Positions 9,892 to 17,774 of a stretch of 64,000 nucleotides of DNA are shown one piece after another; within the stretch, counting starts at the first letter, position 1; each line of letters starts with the position of its first letter. Below the pieces are notes generated by a model. The model was not told the DNA's origin. It saw only the letters and a list, made by a program, of their open reading frames with translations, and made no database searches. Origin of the DNA: Pygmaiobacter massiliensis (lineage in GTDB: Bacteria > Bacillota > Clostridia > Oscillospirales > Ruminococcaceae). The stretch is from assembly GCF_900199435.1 (NCBI RefSeq), contig NZ_OAML01000003.1, positions 761,166 to 825,165 of the forward strand, written 5' to 3'. The position numbers and the translations under genes were made by a program.

Positions 9892-9961
9892 TGGACAACC
9901 GGCGCAAAATTGGATATAATAGAAAAGCTGAAAATCCCGATGTGATGCATCGGGGTTTTGC
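9892..9961 (+). promoter_or_regulatory. promoter plus 5'-terminal hairpin for the ABC-F gene
   Basis: TGGACA (9892-9897), 17-bp spacer, TATAAT (9915-9920). The predicted transcript begins near 9927. After about 4 nt it forms a 12-bp stem (AAAATCCCGATG with CATCGGGGTTTT, 9931-9959, 5-nt loop) followed by GCTTTTG. This is terminator-like and sits in the leader of the downstream gene. The hairpin contains an ATGTGA start-stop. Confidence 0.65.
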
Positions 9962-9993
9962 TTTTGTAAGAGATTTTACCGGAGGTTCCTCAG

Positions 9994-11541
9994 ATGCTGA
10001 ATGTGCAAAACGTAACACATGGGTATGGCGCGCGCTGTATCCTCGACGATGCTTCCTTTCGCCTGCGCAAAGGCGAACACGTGGGCCTGGTAGGGGAGAA
10101 TGGCGAGGGCAAATCCACCTTTTTAAATATCATCACCGGGGTACTGCCGCCCGACGAAGGCACCATTACTTGGGGCAAGCATGTCACGGTAGGCTACCTT
10201 GACCAGCGCACCAGCCTCACCGCGGGCAAAACAATCCGCGATGTGCTGCGCGATGCATTCGCTCCCATGTTCCAGCTTGAACAAGAAATGCTGGCCATGT
10301 ACGAAAAAATGGGCGATGCCAGCGAAGACGAAATGAACGAGCTGCTCGAAGAGGTCGGCGATCTGCAAAATATCCTCGACCACAGCGGCTTTTACAGCAT
10401 TGATTCCCGCGTGGAAGAGTATGCCGGCGGCCTTGGGCTTGGCGAAATTGGACTTGACCGTGACGTCGCAGAGCTTTCCGGCGGGCAGCGCACTAAAGTG
10501 CTGCTGACCAAACTGCTGCTGGAAAATCCGACGATTTTAATTTTGGACGAGCCGACCAACTATCTCGATGAAAACCATATTGTCTGGCTGACCAACTTTT
10601 TGCAGAACTATGAAAATGCATTTTTGCTTGTTTCGCATGACGAAGCGTTTTTAAATAACGTTATTAATGTAGTGTACCATGTGGAAAACGGCGTATTAAC
10701 CCGCTATAAGGGCGATTACAATAATTTTCTGGCGATGTATGACCTGAAAAAACGGCAGGTGGAGCAGGCGTACGAAAAGCAGCAAAAAGAGATTGCTCAG
10801 CTGGAGGATTTTGTTGCCCGCAACAAAGCACGTGCTGCTACCGCAAATATGGCGCGTAGCCGACAGAAAAAGCTGAATAAGATGGAAGTCATCGAGCTTG
10901 CAAAAGAAAAGCCGAAGCCAACCTTCGGGTTTACCTATTCGCGCACGCCGGGCAAGTTTATTATAGAAGCAAAAGACCTTGTGCTGGGTTACGACGAAGC
11001 CCTGACCCAACCGCTGAGCTTTGTGGTAGAGCGAGGGCAGAAGATTGCCATCAAAGGTGTGAACGGCCTTGGTAAATCCACTTTGCTGAAAACGATGCTG
11101 GGTATTATTCCGCCGTTTGCTGGCGAAGTAACAGTAGACGACACTGTAGAAACAGGATATTTTGAGCAGGAACATGCAGCGAGTAAAAACACCGCGCTGG
11201 AAGAGGTGTGGCAAGAATTCCCCTCGATGACCAATGCAGCGGTGCGCGGTGCACTGGCCCGCTGTGGACTGACCACCCAGCATATTGAAAGCCAGGTGCG
11301 GGTGCTAAGCGGCGGCGAGCATGCTAAGCTGCGGCTGTGCAAGCTGATGCTGCGCGGCATGAACCTGCTGGTGCTTGACGAACCGACCAATCATTTGGAT
11401 GTGTATGCGAAAGAATCCTTAAAACAGGCTGTAGCAGAGTTTAAGGGCACAGTGATATTGGTCAGCCACGAGCCGGAGTTTTACAGCGACCTTGTGACTG
11501 ATGTTTGGAACCTGGAAGACTGGACAACAAAAATCGTTTAG
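9994..11541 (+). CDS. ABC-F family ATPase
   Basis: Soluble 515-residue protein with two ABC domains and no membrane segments. Domain 1 has Walker A GENGEGKST and signature LSGGQRTKVLLTKLLL with DEPTNYLD. A charged linker (about residues 245-310) is followed by domain 2 with Walker A GVNGLGKST, LSGGEHAKLRLCKLML and DEPTNHLD. ABC-F proteins act on the ribosomal E site; some give resistance to ribosome-targeting antibiotics and others tune translation. Which applies here cannot be told from the motifs. It is a single gene with its own promoter and terminator. Confidence 0.93.
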   Translation: MLNVQNVTHGYGARCILDDASFRLRKGEHVGLVGENGEGKSTFLNIITGVLPPDEGTITWGKHVTVGYLDQRTSLTAGKTIRDVLRDAFAPMFQLEQEMLAMYEKMGDASEDEMNELLEEVGDLQNILDHSGFYSIDSRVEEYAGGLGLGEIGLDRDVAELSGGQRTKVLLTKLLLENPTILILDEPTNYLDENHIVWLTNFLQNYENAFLLVSHDEAFLNNVINVVYHVENGVLTRYKGDYNNFLAMYDLKKRQVEQAYEKQQKEIAQLEDFVARNKARAATANMARSRQKKLNKMEVIELAKEKPKPTFGFTYSRTPGKFIIEAKDLVLGYDEALTQPLSFVVERGQKIAIKGVNGLGKSTLLKTMLGIIPPFAGEVTVDDTVETGYFEQEHAASKNTALEEVWQEFPSMTNAAVRGALARCGLTTQHIESQVRVLSGGEHAKLRLCKLMLRGMNLLVLDEPTNHLDVYAKESLKQAVAEFKGTVILVSHEPEFYSDLVTDVWNLEDWTTKIV

Positions 11542-11613
11542 ACAAAGCAAATTGAGATACAATAAAAGGCGAAAATAGCTTGCTGGTTTACAGCTGCTTG
11601 TGCTTTACAAAAG

Positions 11614-11648
11614 AAAAGGCCTCTTCTGTGTAAGAAGAGGCCTTTTTA
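11614..11648. terminator. bidirectional terminator
   Basis: A perfect 14-bp stem (11614-11627 with 11633-11646) has A-tracts on the left and T-tracts on the right. It serves the ABC-F gene on the plus strand and the convergent DUF1835-type gene on the minus strand. Confidence 0.88.
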
Positions 11649-11669
11649 TTTTGCATTTTAAATTAAACG

Positions 11670-12611
11670 CTATGTGCGGGCAATAACCGCATTATAAAAG
11701 CGGCGTGGGTCATCCTTTTGCATGGTGAATACACCTGAGTCAAGCAGTGCGCGAATACGCTGGGCCACAAGCCAGTCACTGATGCCAAGTCTGCGGCGCC
11801 CCAGAACCTTGCCGATTAGCTCACATACCCGGCAGCCTTCTGGCGGGCACTCTTCTAATATGGCAGCATCGTAATAGTCTATCGGCGCACTGATGACGTG
11901 GCCGTTTTCGACCACCCGCAGCGGGGCATTTTCACGCACCAATTGCTGCCAGCGTGCGGCCATCTCTTTTAACTGCGACGCAGAAACGGGCACGGCATCT
12001 TTGGCAAAAACACCGTAAAGCTCGGGTGTTATATCACCCCAGCCAATCGGCTGAACGACTGCGTCATCGCCCATGGTATATTCTTTCGGCAGCGGTACCA
12101 GCGTAACAGGCGTATTAAAGTGCTGCAAAATATCTGCCGCAAACAGCAGCCCGCAAGCACTGGAGGGCAGATCGTCTGCCCAGATTCGGATTGCGTCTCC
12201 CGCCGCCGCGCGGGCTTTTAGTTTTTCAAGGTCGACAAGGCAATCTTGCCAAAACTTTGTGGCGGTGGCTTCCATCTGTTCCAGTTCACCCCAAGGGTCT
12301 GCGGTGAGCCACTGTTGCAGCAGTTGCTGCCGCGGGCAGTTTTCATCGCCGAAAGGTGCGGCAATATCGCCAATAGAAAAATCAAACGAAAGTGAGGCAA
12401 GGTCTTCTTTGCAGCCACCCAGCGGTACGGCCTGTGCTTGCAGTTTTTGCTGCCTGGCCCGGGCTTTTGCCTCTGCTTTTTTGCGCTGCCACCAGCTTAG
12501 CTTACCGCGACCAATGACGGCAATGCAACTGGCTCCGCCAATGCTGTTTTTACAGTGCTGCGCATAATGCAAAGCCCCTTTGACCGAATCACTAAAACAA
12601 ACTTCCAGCAT
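11670..12611 (-). CDS. DUF1835/DUF3658-type protein
   Basis: 313-residue soluble protein. The central region IRIWADDLPSSACGLLFAADIL and the C-terminal helical domain match what I recall of DUF1835 plus DUF3658 proteins; no enzymatic activity is established. An early lysine/arginine-rich segment (about residues 43-60) is a local peculiarity. The start at 12611 (MLEVCFSDSVKGAL) is chosen for an AAAGGA SD seven bases upstream; an extension to 12635 lacks one. It is monocistronic and convergent with the ABC-F gene. Confidence 0.7.
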   Translation of the reverse strand: MLEVCFSDSVKGALHYAQHCKNSIGGASCIAVIGRGKLSWWQRKKAEAKARARQQKLQAQAVPLGGCKEDLASLSFDFSIGDIAAPFGDENCPRQQLLQQWLTADPWGELEQMEATATKFWQDCLVDLEKLKARAAAGDAIRIWADDLPSSACGLLFAADILQHFNTPVTLVPLPKEYTMGDDAVVQPIGWGDITPELYGVFAKDAVPVSASQLKEMAARWQQLVRENAPLRVVENGHVISAPIDYYDAAILEECPPEGCRVCELIGKVLGRRRLGISDWLVAQRIRALLDSGVFTMQKDDPRRFYNAVIART

Positions 12612-12762
12612 CGTTTTATCCTTTCGTGTCTGCACACCCAGAAAATCTAGCAGTAGTTATTAGCTTGATTATACCAACCTAGCCTGGTGTTTGCAAAGGT
12701 AAGCGCAGAACAAGAATAATATAAATAACATGTAAAATTAAAATCAAAGAAATAATTACACA

Positions 12763-12791
12763 TTGACTTTAATAAAATTATAGTTTATATT
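12763..12791 (+). promoter_or_regulatory. promoter for the DUF2089/membrane protein pair
   Basis: TTGACT (12763-12768), 17-bp spacer, TATATT (12786-12791), giving a leader of about 20 nt. The surroundings are very AT-rich. Confidence 0.65.
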
Positions 12792-12816
12792 TAATATTAT
12801 TAAAGGAGTGGTGGCT

Positions 12817-13113
12817 ATGGCAATAGAAATGATTCCGGAGTGGATGGCAGGGCTGGAAGAAGAAGACCTGGCTTTTATGAAAAAGTTTGTGCTTGCATCT
12901 GGCTCTTTAAAAGAAATTGCGCAGCAGTATGGCGTTACTTATCCTACAGTAAGGCTGCGGCTGGATAAGCTGATTCAGAAAATACAAATCAGCGAAGAAG
13001 TTTCTGGCGATCCATATATAGCGCTGGTCAAACGGCTGGCAGTCAATGAGAAAATTGATTTTGACACAGCAAAACTGCTGATACAAGGCTATAAAAAAGT
13101 AAAAGGAGAATAG
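12817..13113 (+). CDS. DUF2089-like helix-turn-helix protein
   Basis: 98-residue protein resembling the C-terminal part of DUF2089 proteins: LEEEDLAFMKKFVLASGSLKEIAQQYGVTYPTVRLRLDKL. It contains a clear HTH at about residues 35-55. The N-terminal zinc ribbon of full-length DUF2089 members is missing. It is likely a small DNA-binding regulator, perhaps of its own operon. The ATG at 12817 is used because AGGAG at 12804-12808 is ideally spaced; the GTG at 12808 overlaps that SD. A small membrane protein gene follows after 4 bp. Confidence 0.75.
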   Translation: MAIEMIPEWMAGLEEEDLAFMKKFVLASGSLKEIAQQYGVTYPTVRLRLDKLIQKIQISEEVSGDPYIALVKRLAVNEKIDFDTAKLLIQGYKKVKGE

Positions 13114-13117
13114 ATGT

Positions 13118-13381
13118 ATGTTGATTGTGAGTGTGGGGCTTTTTATCTTTCTGGGCATTTTCTTGCTCTTAATCGGGCTTCAGGTCTTTTTCTGCAAAAG
13201 ACATTCTAAAATGGCGCTCATTTTGCCCATTATAGCCGCGTGCGGATTTATTATAGTTGGCATCCCGGCAATTTTTGAGGCAGCAATCTTGTTTGCGATT
13301 TACTTTGTAAATAAAATGCTCGAAAAAGAAAAAAGAGAAAGCCTTGCAGAAATTGAAAAAATGAATATTGCAGACCTGTAA
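13118..13381 (+). CDS. small membrane protein of unknown function
   Basis: 87 residues with two hydrophobic spans (about residues 2-24 and 32-65, the latter long enough for one or two passes), then a charged cytoplasmic tail (EKEKRESLAEIEKMN). I do not recognise the family. Its position directly behind a small HTH regulator suggests a regulator/membrane-sensor pair, or that the protein is its only target. The spacing (4 bp) implies one transcript, ended by the terminator at 13387-13421. Confidence 0.7.
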   Translation: MLIVSVGLFIFLGIFLLLIGLQVFFCKRHSKMALILPIIAACGFIIVGIPAIFEAAILFAIYFVNKMLEKEKRESLAEIEKMNIADL

Positions 13382-13386
13382 GCGAA

Positions 13387-13421
13387 CAAAAAGGAGGTAC
13401 CGAAAAACGGTACCCCTTTTT
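13387..13421. terminator. bidirectional terminator
   Basis: Core GGTACCG (13396-13402), AAAAA loop, CGGTACC (13408-13414), flanked by A-rich left and CTTTTT right sides. It serves the small membrane protein gene and the convergent ABC permease gene. Confidence 0.82.
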
Positions 13422-13448
13422 GTATGGATAAAGCAAGGCTGCTATATT

Positions 13449-14096
13449 TTAAAGGTCCTGCACTTCAAACGTTTGGACGGCTCTGCGATATGCAAGCAGC
13501 GTGAAAGCTGCGTAAAGCAAACCGCCAATTGCGAGAACAAGCAGTTTTGCAGAAAGATTTTGGGGGTCTTTGGTATCCAGTACATCGCGGAAGAACGGCA
13601 CCACGTGTGCGGCAGCTTCGGCAATGCAGATATAAACAAAAACCACTGCGCTGCCCCAGGCAAAGGCAGTGCCGACTTTGTTGATATCTTTATAGTAAAT
13701 GGCGAAGAAAACAAGGTTAAACAATCCCATTAATATCAACGAAAGCCCGAATAAGGCAATGTTTGCATCCATGCCAACCTGGGTGCCTGGCAGCGGCATT
13801 TGTTGGCGCAGCAAAGCAAAAGGAACCGCGATAACAAGCTGAGCCACCTGCAACAGCACCACAAAAGCAAAACGGCCCTTTACAATGTCCCGCTTTGGAA
13901 TAGGCAGAGTAAGCGAGTAAAAAACGTCGTTGTTTTCGCGCCCCAGCAAACAGGTGAAAAAGATTGCCAGTGCATTATAAAAAAACACTACATAGTAAGG
14001 ATAGTTGGGAATAAGCAACATTGCAGAAAGCAGCAAAAATAATGGTGCAGTGGGATGCAGCGCAAGCAGCAGCTCTTTTTTAAGTACGTTTTTCAT
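13449..14096 (-). CDS. ABC-2 type transporter permease
   Basis: 215-residue integral membrane protein with about six hydrophobic spans and the early GRENNDVFYSLTLPIPKRDIVKGR segment. That segment is typical of ABC-2 permeases of the bacitracin/antimicrobial-peptide or YtrC-like group. It pairs with the ATPase encoded immediately upstream (4-nt ATGA overlap). The substrate is unknown; such GntR/AbrB-controlled modules often respond to cell-envelope stress, but nothing here proves it. Confidence 0.82.
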   Translation of the reverse strand: MKNVLKKELLLALHPTAPLFLLLSAMLLIPNYPYYVVFFYNALAIFFTCLLGRENNDVFYSLTLPIPKRDIVKGRFAFVVLLQVAQLVIAVPFALLRQQMPLPGTQVGMDANIALFGLSLILMGLFNLVFFAIYYKDINKVGTAFAWGSAVVFVYICIAEAAAHVVPFFRDVLDTKDPQNLSAKLLVLAIGGLLYAAFTLLAYRRAVQTFEVQDL

Positions 14097-14941
14097 TCTG
14101 CCACCTCTTTTTCAAGATGAATCATAATAGATTCCAGGTCTGCATCAGTGCAGGGCAAGCCGAGTGCTGCAGCATTTTCGGTTTTTACCAGAGCGGTGTA
14201 GCCATTTTTGCTGCGCTTGGTTCCAATCAGCAGCGCCTCTTTTTCTAAGGGGCACTTTTCTGCCAGCGTTACAGTTTTATACCCCTGCACAAATGACTGA
14301 ATCGAAGAATTGGCTAAAATTTCGCCATTTTGGATGTAAATAATCTGGTCAGCGCATTTGTCGAGGTCAGAAGTGATATGGGTAGAAAATAAAATCGTTT
14401 TACCCTCGTCGCACAAAGCCATCAAGACATCCAGCAGGTCGTCACGCGATATTGGGTCAAGGCCGCTGGTCGGTTCGTCCAGAATAAGCAGTTCTGCATT
14501 GTGCGAAAGCGCCAGCGCAAGGGCGTATTTTACCCGCATACCTGCCGAAAGCTGGCTTGGCGTTTTGTTTTCGTCCAAAGCAAACAGCTTCAAATATTTT
14601 TGGTATGCAGCATCGTCCCAAGCGGGATAAAAGGCTTTGGTTACGGCAGTGATTGTCTTTATTTTTTTCTTAGTGTAATAATCAATCCCGCCCGAAACAA
14701 AGCCCACCCGTTGCTTGATAGCAAGCTCATGCTCGGTAATTGAATCACCAAAGAAACGGATTTCACCACTGTCTGGGTGCAAGAAATGAAACAATGCTTT
14801 TAGCGTAGTGGATTTACCGGCACCATTGCGGCCGATGAAGCCGGTGATTTTTCCTTTTTCCAGCGAAAAAGAAACATTTTTGAGCGTAAAAGCAGGGTAG
14901 ATCTTGCAAAGGTTTTTTACCGTTAACACTTCTGCACTCAT
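14093..14941 (-). CDS. ABC transporter ATP-binding protein
   Basis: 282 residues with Walker A GRNGAGKST near residue 37, a Q-loop region, signature LSAGMRVKYALALAL and Walker B LLILDEPTSGLD. The H-loop is FSTHITSDLDKCAD. A C-terminal extension of about 60 residues is usual for the CcmA-type family that pairs with ABC-2 permeases. It is the second gene of a three-gene operon, with ATGA overlaps on both sides, so the ATPase, permease and AbrB-like regulator are made together. Confidence 0.93.
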   Translation of the reverse strand: MSAEVLTVKNLCKIYPAFTLKNVSFSLEKGKITGFIGRNGAGKSTTLKALFHFLHPDSGEIRFFGDSITEHELAIKQRVGFVSGGIDYYTKKKIKTITAVTKAFYPAWDDAAYQKYLKLFALDENKTPSQLSAGMRVKYALALALSHNAELLILDEPTSGLDPISRDDLLDVLMALCDEGKTILFSTHITSDLDKCADQIIYIQNGEILANSSIQSFVQGYKTVTLAEKCPLEKEALLIGTKRSKNGYTALVKTENAAALGLPCTDADLESIMIHLEKEVAE

Positions 14942-15234
14942 TTGCTCACCTGGCCTTTTTCCTTTGTTTCTTCAATCGCGCTGGCAAAACCGGTAAGATC
15001 GGCAGAATCGCCATCGGGGTCAAATGTCTGCGACTTACCTTCAAAAATTGCTTTTGCAATGTCTTCCATAACGCTTTGTTTATGAATAGCGATGCCACGG
15101 CTGCTGTCTGCCATAACCATGACACTGTCTCCCGGCTCGATGCCGAACATTTCTCGAATCTCTTTGGGAATAACGACCTGCCCTTTAGGCCCAACTTTCA
15201 CTGTTGCCATAAAATGCGTTGGTTGCTTTTTCAT
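14938..15234 (-). CDS. AbrB/MazE/SpoVT-family transcription regulator
   Basis: 98 residues with a swapped-hairpin AbrB domain at about residues 10-55 (VGPKGQVVIPKEIREMFGIEPGDSVMVM), then an acidic tail. It is the first gene of the operon with the ABC ATPase and permease, so it is probably an autoregulator of the transporter. The start at 15234 has GGAG about nine bases upstream. A perfect palindrome overlaps the predicted start of transcription (15262-15277), which fits negative autoregulation. It is not an antitoxin in context: no toxin gene is adjacent. Confidence 0.87.
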   Translation of the reverse strand: MKKQPTHFMATVKVGPKGQVVIPKEIREMFGIEPGDSVMVMADSSRGIAIHKQSVMEDIAKAIFEGKSQTFDPDGDSADLTGFASAIEETKEKGQVSK

Positions 15235-15261
15235 CTATTTCATCTCCAGTTGGTATTAAAA

Positions 15262-15307
15262 GTTATACTTGTATAACTAATATACACGTGCTTTTAGAAA
15301 AATGCAA
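15262..15307 (-). promoter_or_regulatory. promoter and palindromic operator of the AbrB-ABC operon
   Basis: Minus strand: TTGCAT (complement of 15302-15307), 17-bp spacer, TATATT (complement of 15279-15284). The perfect palindrome GTTATAC-TT-GTATAAC (15262-15277) covers the predicted transcription start, a good place for a repressor site. Confidence 0.65.
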
Positions 15308-15308
15308 C

Positions 15309-15361
15309 AAAAAAGAGCCCAAAATCCAAAGCGTTTTGCATTGGGTTTCAGGGCTCTTTTT
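15309..15361 (-). terminator. terminator after the transaldolase gene
   Basis: The outer stem AAAAAAGAGCCC (15309-15320) pairs with GGGCTCTTTTT (15351-15361). An inner CCAA/TTGG pairing lies within the loop. U-tracts occur on both strands, so it can also work bidirectionally. Confidence 0.82.
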
Positions 15362-15384
15362 ATAAACAGCAATAATAAGCGAAA

Positions 15385-16044
15385 TTATGCGCCAAACACC
15401 GCGAGGTAATCTTTTTTGAATTTTTCAATTCCCTGGTCGGTCAGCGGGTGATGAGTCATCTGCTCAAGTACCGCATACGGAACAGTGGCGATATGCGCAC
15501 CAGCAAGAGCGCAGTCGGTCACATGAATGGGGGAGCGCACTGAAGCCGCGATAATTTCGGTAGTGATGTCCGGGTAGTTGTCAAACATCGCTGCAATGGT
15601 TTCAATCAGTTCAATGCCCGGCTGGCTGATGTCGTCTAATCTGCCCAGGAACGGGCTGACAAAAGTAGCGCCGGCTCTGGCGGCAAGCAGCGCCTGGTTT
15701 GCGCTGAAAATCAGGGTGCAGTTGGTCGGGATGCCCTTTGCGCTGAGCGCTTTGATGGCTTTTAAGCCTTCGGTGGTCATCGGGATTTTCACGACCATGT
15801 GTTTCGGGTCCAGCGCATAAATCGCTTCGCCCTCTTTTACCATCTCTTCGGCATCGGTGGTCGTTGCTTTAATTTCACCCGAAATCGGCCCATCTACAAA
15901 GGCGGCAATTTCACGCAGAACTTCTGCATAGTCGCGCCCTTCTTTGGCGATGAGGCTGGGATTTGTGGTAACACCTGCAATTACACCCATGTCATTTGCT
16001 TTGCGGATTTCCTCCACATTAGCGGTATCAATAAAAAATTTCAT
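15385..16044 (-). CDS. fsa: fructose-6-phosphate aldolase / transaldolase-like enzyme
   Basis: 219-residue member of the short (class I aldolase, TalC/MipB/FSA) transaldolase group. The Schiff-base lysine is in HMVVKIPMT (near residue 86). The [15 protein letters not shown] start and [13 protein letters not shown] segment are diagnostic. True FSA and short transaldolases cannot be separated by these motifs, so either fructose 6-phosphate cleavage to dihydroxyacetone plus glyceraldehyde 3-phosphate or transaldolase activity is possible. FSA activity would link to the nearby DhaKLM. It has its own promoter (16161-16188) and terminator. Confidence 0.9.
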   Translation of the reverse strand: MKFFIDTANVEEIRKANDMGVIAGVTTNPSLIAKEGRDYAEVLREIAAFVDGPISGEIKATTTDAEEMVKEGEAIYALDPKHMVVKIPMTTEGLKAIKALSAKGIPTNCTLIFSANQALLAARAGATFVSPFLGRLDDISQPGIELIETIAAMFDNYPDITTEIIAASVRSPIHVTDCALAGAHIATVPYAVLEQMTHHPLTDQGIEKFKKDYLAVFGA

Positions 16045-16117
16045 GCTATCTTCCTTTCTTATCCGGTCAAAAGGCTGAAGATTTCACCGCTTGGCAGTTT
16101 AAAAAGCGCGGCGGTAT

Positions 16118-16188
16118 GGGTTGCCTTAAAACAAGGCAACCCAGCAATAGTTACCTCTTTAATATAGCACAAAATAAGCTAAAATCAA
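16118..16188 (-). promoter_or_regulatory. promoter and leader hairpin of the transaldolase gene
   Basis: Minus strand: TTGATT (complement of 16183-16188), 16-bp spacer, TATATT (complement of 16161-16166). The leader of about 110 nt contains a perfect 10-bp hairpin (GGGTTGCCTT/AAGGCAACCC, 16118-16142) without a U-tract, so it is not a terminator. Confidence 0.6.
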
Positions 16189-16209
16189 CTGCGTGCCGGT
16201 ACGGCAGGG

Positions 16210-16257
16210 CGAAAAGAAACCCTCCTGCTCTAACGGTTGGTCAAAAGCAGAAGGGTT
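16210..16257 (-). terminator. terminator of the citrate lyase operon
   Basis: A 12-bp stem (16218-16229 with 16246-16257, one mismatch-tolerant G.U) lies about 60 bp after the citG stop. It is followed on the minus strand by TCTTTTCG, a modest U-tract. Confidence 0.65.
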
Positions 16258-16318
16258 GGGGGATAAGAGGAGAAAGATTTATAAAATTTGAGGGGGCATG
16301 AGATGAGCGAAGCAATGC

Positions 16319-17275
16319 TTATATCAGTCGTAAGATGCCAGCCTCTTCCAACTGGCCTAAAAACAGCGAAGCGGCAAGTAAATCTGCGCAACCGCCGGGG
16401 CTGATGTTTTGCTCGATAAAACGCCGGTTCATTTCGGCCAGTGCTGAGAGCGCGTGGTTGTCGATGACGGCGAAATCGGCGATGAACTGCTGGGCCTCGG
16501 CCTGTACTTGTTTGAGTGCACTGGGGCCCGCCCGGTTTAAGACATTCGTGTCCTCCACCTGTGCCATCAATGTAAGCAATATAAAAAGCTGTGCACTGTT
16601 GGCGCAGGGCTGGGTACGGTTTGCCTTTGCCAATGCTGGCAGCCCCACACAGCGCAGAGCCGGGAATCCGTCCAGTGCCTCGCCGCGTATGCCGCGGAAG
16701 CCATATTGAGCAAACAGCTTTTCGCCGTGTGTTACAGGCTGGCGACAACGCATTTCTTCAAAATCTTTTTTCAGCCAGGGGGTTGCTGCTGCGCTGCAAA
16801 GCTCGAAAAGCTCTCCCGCCGAAAAGAACCCCTTGCGGCGGAACAGATAACCGATGCCAGCTGCGAGAAGCCCAAGCGAAAAAATGGCGCCTTTGTGCGT
16901 GTTGACGCCCTCTGTCGCTGCAAACATTGCCTTTTCGGCCTCGGCGCCCAAACGGCGCAGGTGCGGAAACAATACGTCTGAAGCACCGTCAAAATCGTAT
17001 CCCAGGGCGCCCATTGCAGTGAGGTATGGCGTAATGGCGCGGGTACTGGATGCAAACGTATCATAGCACATATCGCGGTGTGCCCCATTGTCTGCCAGGT
17101 CTACCAGGCCTGGTTTTGGCGTGGTGCGCACTTCTTCCATCAGGCCGAAAATAAGTGCCTGCTCCAATTTCGTCAAAAAACGGGCACGGCACAGTTCGGC
17201 ATGTCCTTTTAAAGGCATTTCTACGGCCGTGTTACTGCATAGAAAAGGCTGCGCACAGGATTCGGTGTATTTCAT
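16319..17275 (-). CDS. citG: triphosphoribosyl-dephospho-CoA synthase
   Basis: Makes the precursor of the citrate lyase prosthetic group from ATP and dephospho-CoA. The 318-residue protein has the family core TTPKPGLVDLADNGAHRDM (about residues 51-69) and THKGAIFSLGLLAAG near residue 125. The C-terminal SPGGCADLLAASLFL block is also present. The ATG at 17275 has a GGAGG SD nine bases upstream although it overlaps citX by 44 nt; the later ATG at 17218 lacks an SD. It is the last gene of the cit operon. Confidence 0.93.
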   Translation of the reverse strand: MKYTESCAQPFLCSNTAVEMPLKGHAELCRARFLTKLEQALIFGLMEEVRTTPKPGLVDLADNGAHRDMCYDTFASSTRAITPYLTAMGALGYDFDGASDVLFPHLRRLGAEAEKAMFAATEGVNTHKGAIFSLGLLAAGIGYLFRRKGFFSAGELFELCSAAATPWLKKDFEEMRCRQPVTHGEKLFAQYGFRGIRGEALDGFPALRCVGLPALAKANRTQPCANSAQLFILLTLMAQVEDTNVLNRAGPSALKQVQAEAQQFIADFAVIDNHALSALAEMNRRFIEQNISPGGCADLLAASLFLGQLEEAGILRLI

Positions 17276-17774
17276 CGGTCAATTCCTCCACACTGTGTTG
17301 CCGGCTGCGGGCGCAGGCATGGGCAGGGGATTCACAAATCAGGCATCGGCGTGGTGCTGCACAAATATCGGTACGGCTCATCTGGCGCCCGTTTGCATCC
17401 AGCACGTCAATATCAAATAAACGCCCAAGCGCATCCTGTTCTTCCAACGTTACCATCAGCGCTTTTAGTGCAGCTGCTTCGGCAGCTACACTGTAAAGCA
17501 TTTCGTAGCCGGTTTTGGCGCGTGTTTCCTTCTGGTCGCTAATCGCCAGATTTTCTTGGGCAAGCAGGGTTTCCACCCTGCGGCAGCCCTCACAAAAGGC
17601 TTCCGCAACGCCGCTGAACACTTTGGTAGGGCCGGGGATATTTAAAGTAAGTGAAATTACAGGTTGCTTGTGCCCGTTTAACAACATTTGCTGCTTTTGC
17701 GCGCGTTGCTCTCGCGCCTCCAGCATTTCAAGCAGTGTAACTTCTTCGGGAAAAACTGAAGTAACCGGGTTAAT
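17232..17774 (-). CDS. citX: apo-citrate lyase phosphoribosyl-dephospho-CoA transferase
   Basis: Attaches the prosthetic group to the CitD serine. Family motifs are GRLFDIDVLDANG and RRCLICESPAHACARSR with the HS that follows. The first ATG (17726) gives 164 residues but cuts off the conserved EVTLLEMLEARE start region. The frame stays open upstream to an ATT at 17772-17774 that overlaps the citC stop (ATTAA). An optimal GGAGGTGA SD lies six bases before it, with no ATG, GTG or TTG between. An ATT start, giving 180 residues, is therefore preferred. If ATT is not used, initiation would have to be at 17726 without a good SD. Confidence 0.87.
   Translation of the reverse strand: MNPVTSVFPEEVTLLEMLEAREQRAQKQQMLLNGHKQPVISLTLNIPGPTKVFSGVAEAFCEGCRRVETLLAQENLAISDQKETRAKTGYEMLYSVAAEAAALKALMVTLEEQDALGRLFDIDVLDANGRQMSRTDICAAPRRCLICESPAHACARSRQHSVEELTDEIHRILCAAFSMQ

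Noticed and set aside
14938-15234. AbrB/MazE protein as an antitoxin
   Set aside because: No toxin-like gene follows; the next genes are an ABC ATPase and permease with ATGA overlaps.
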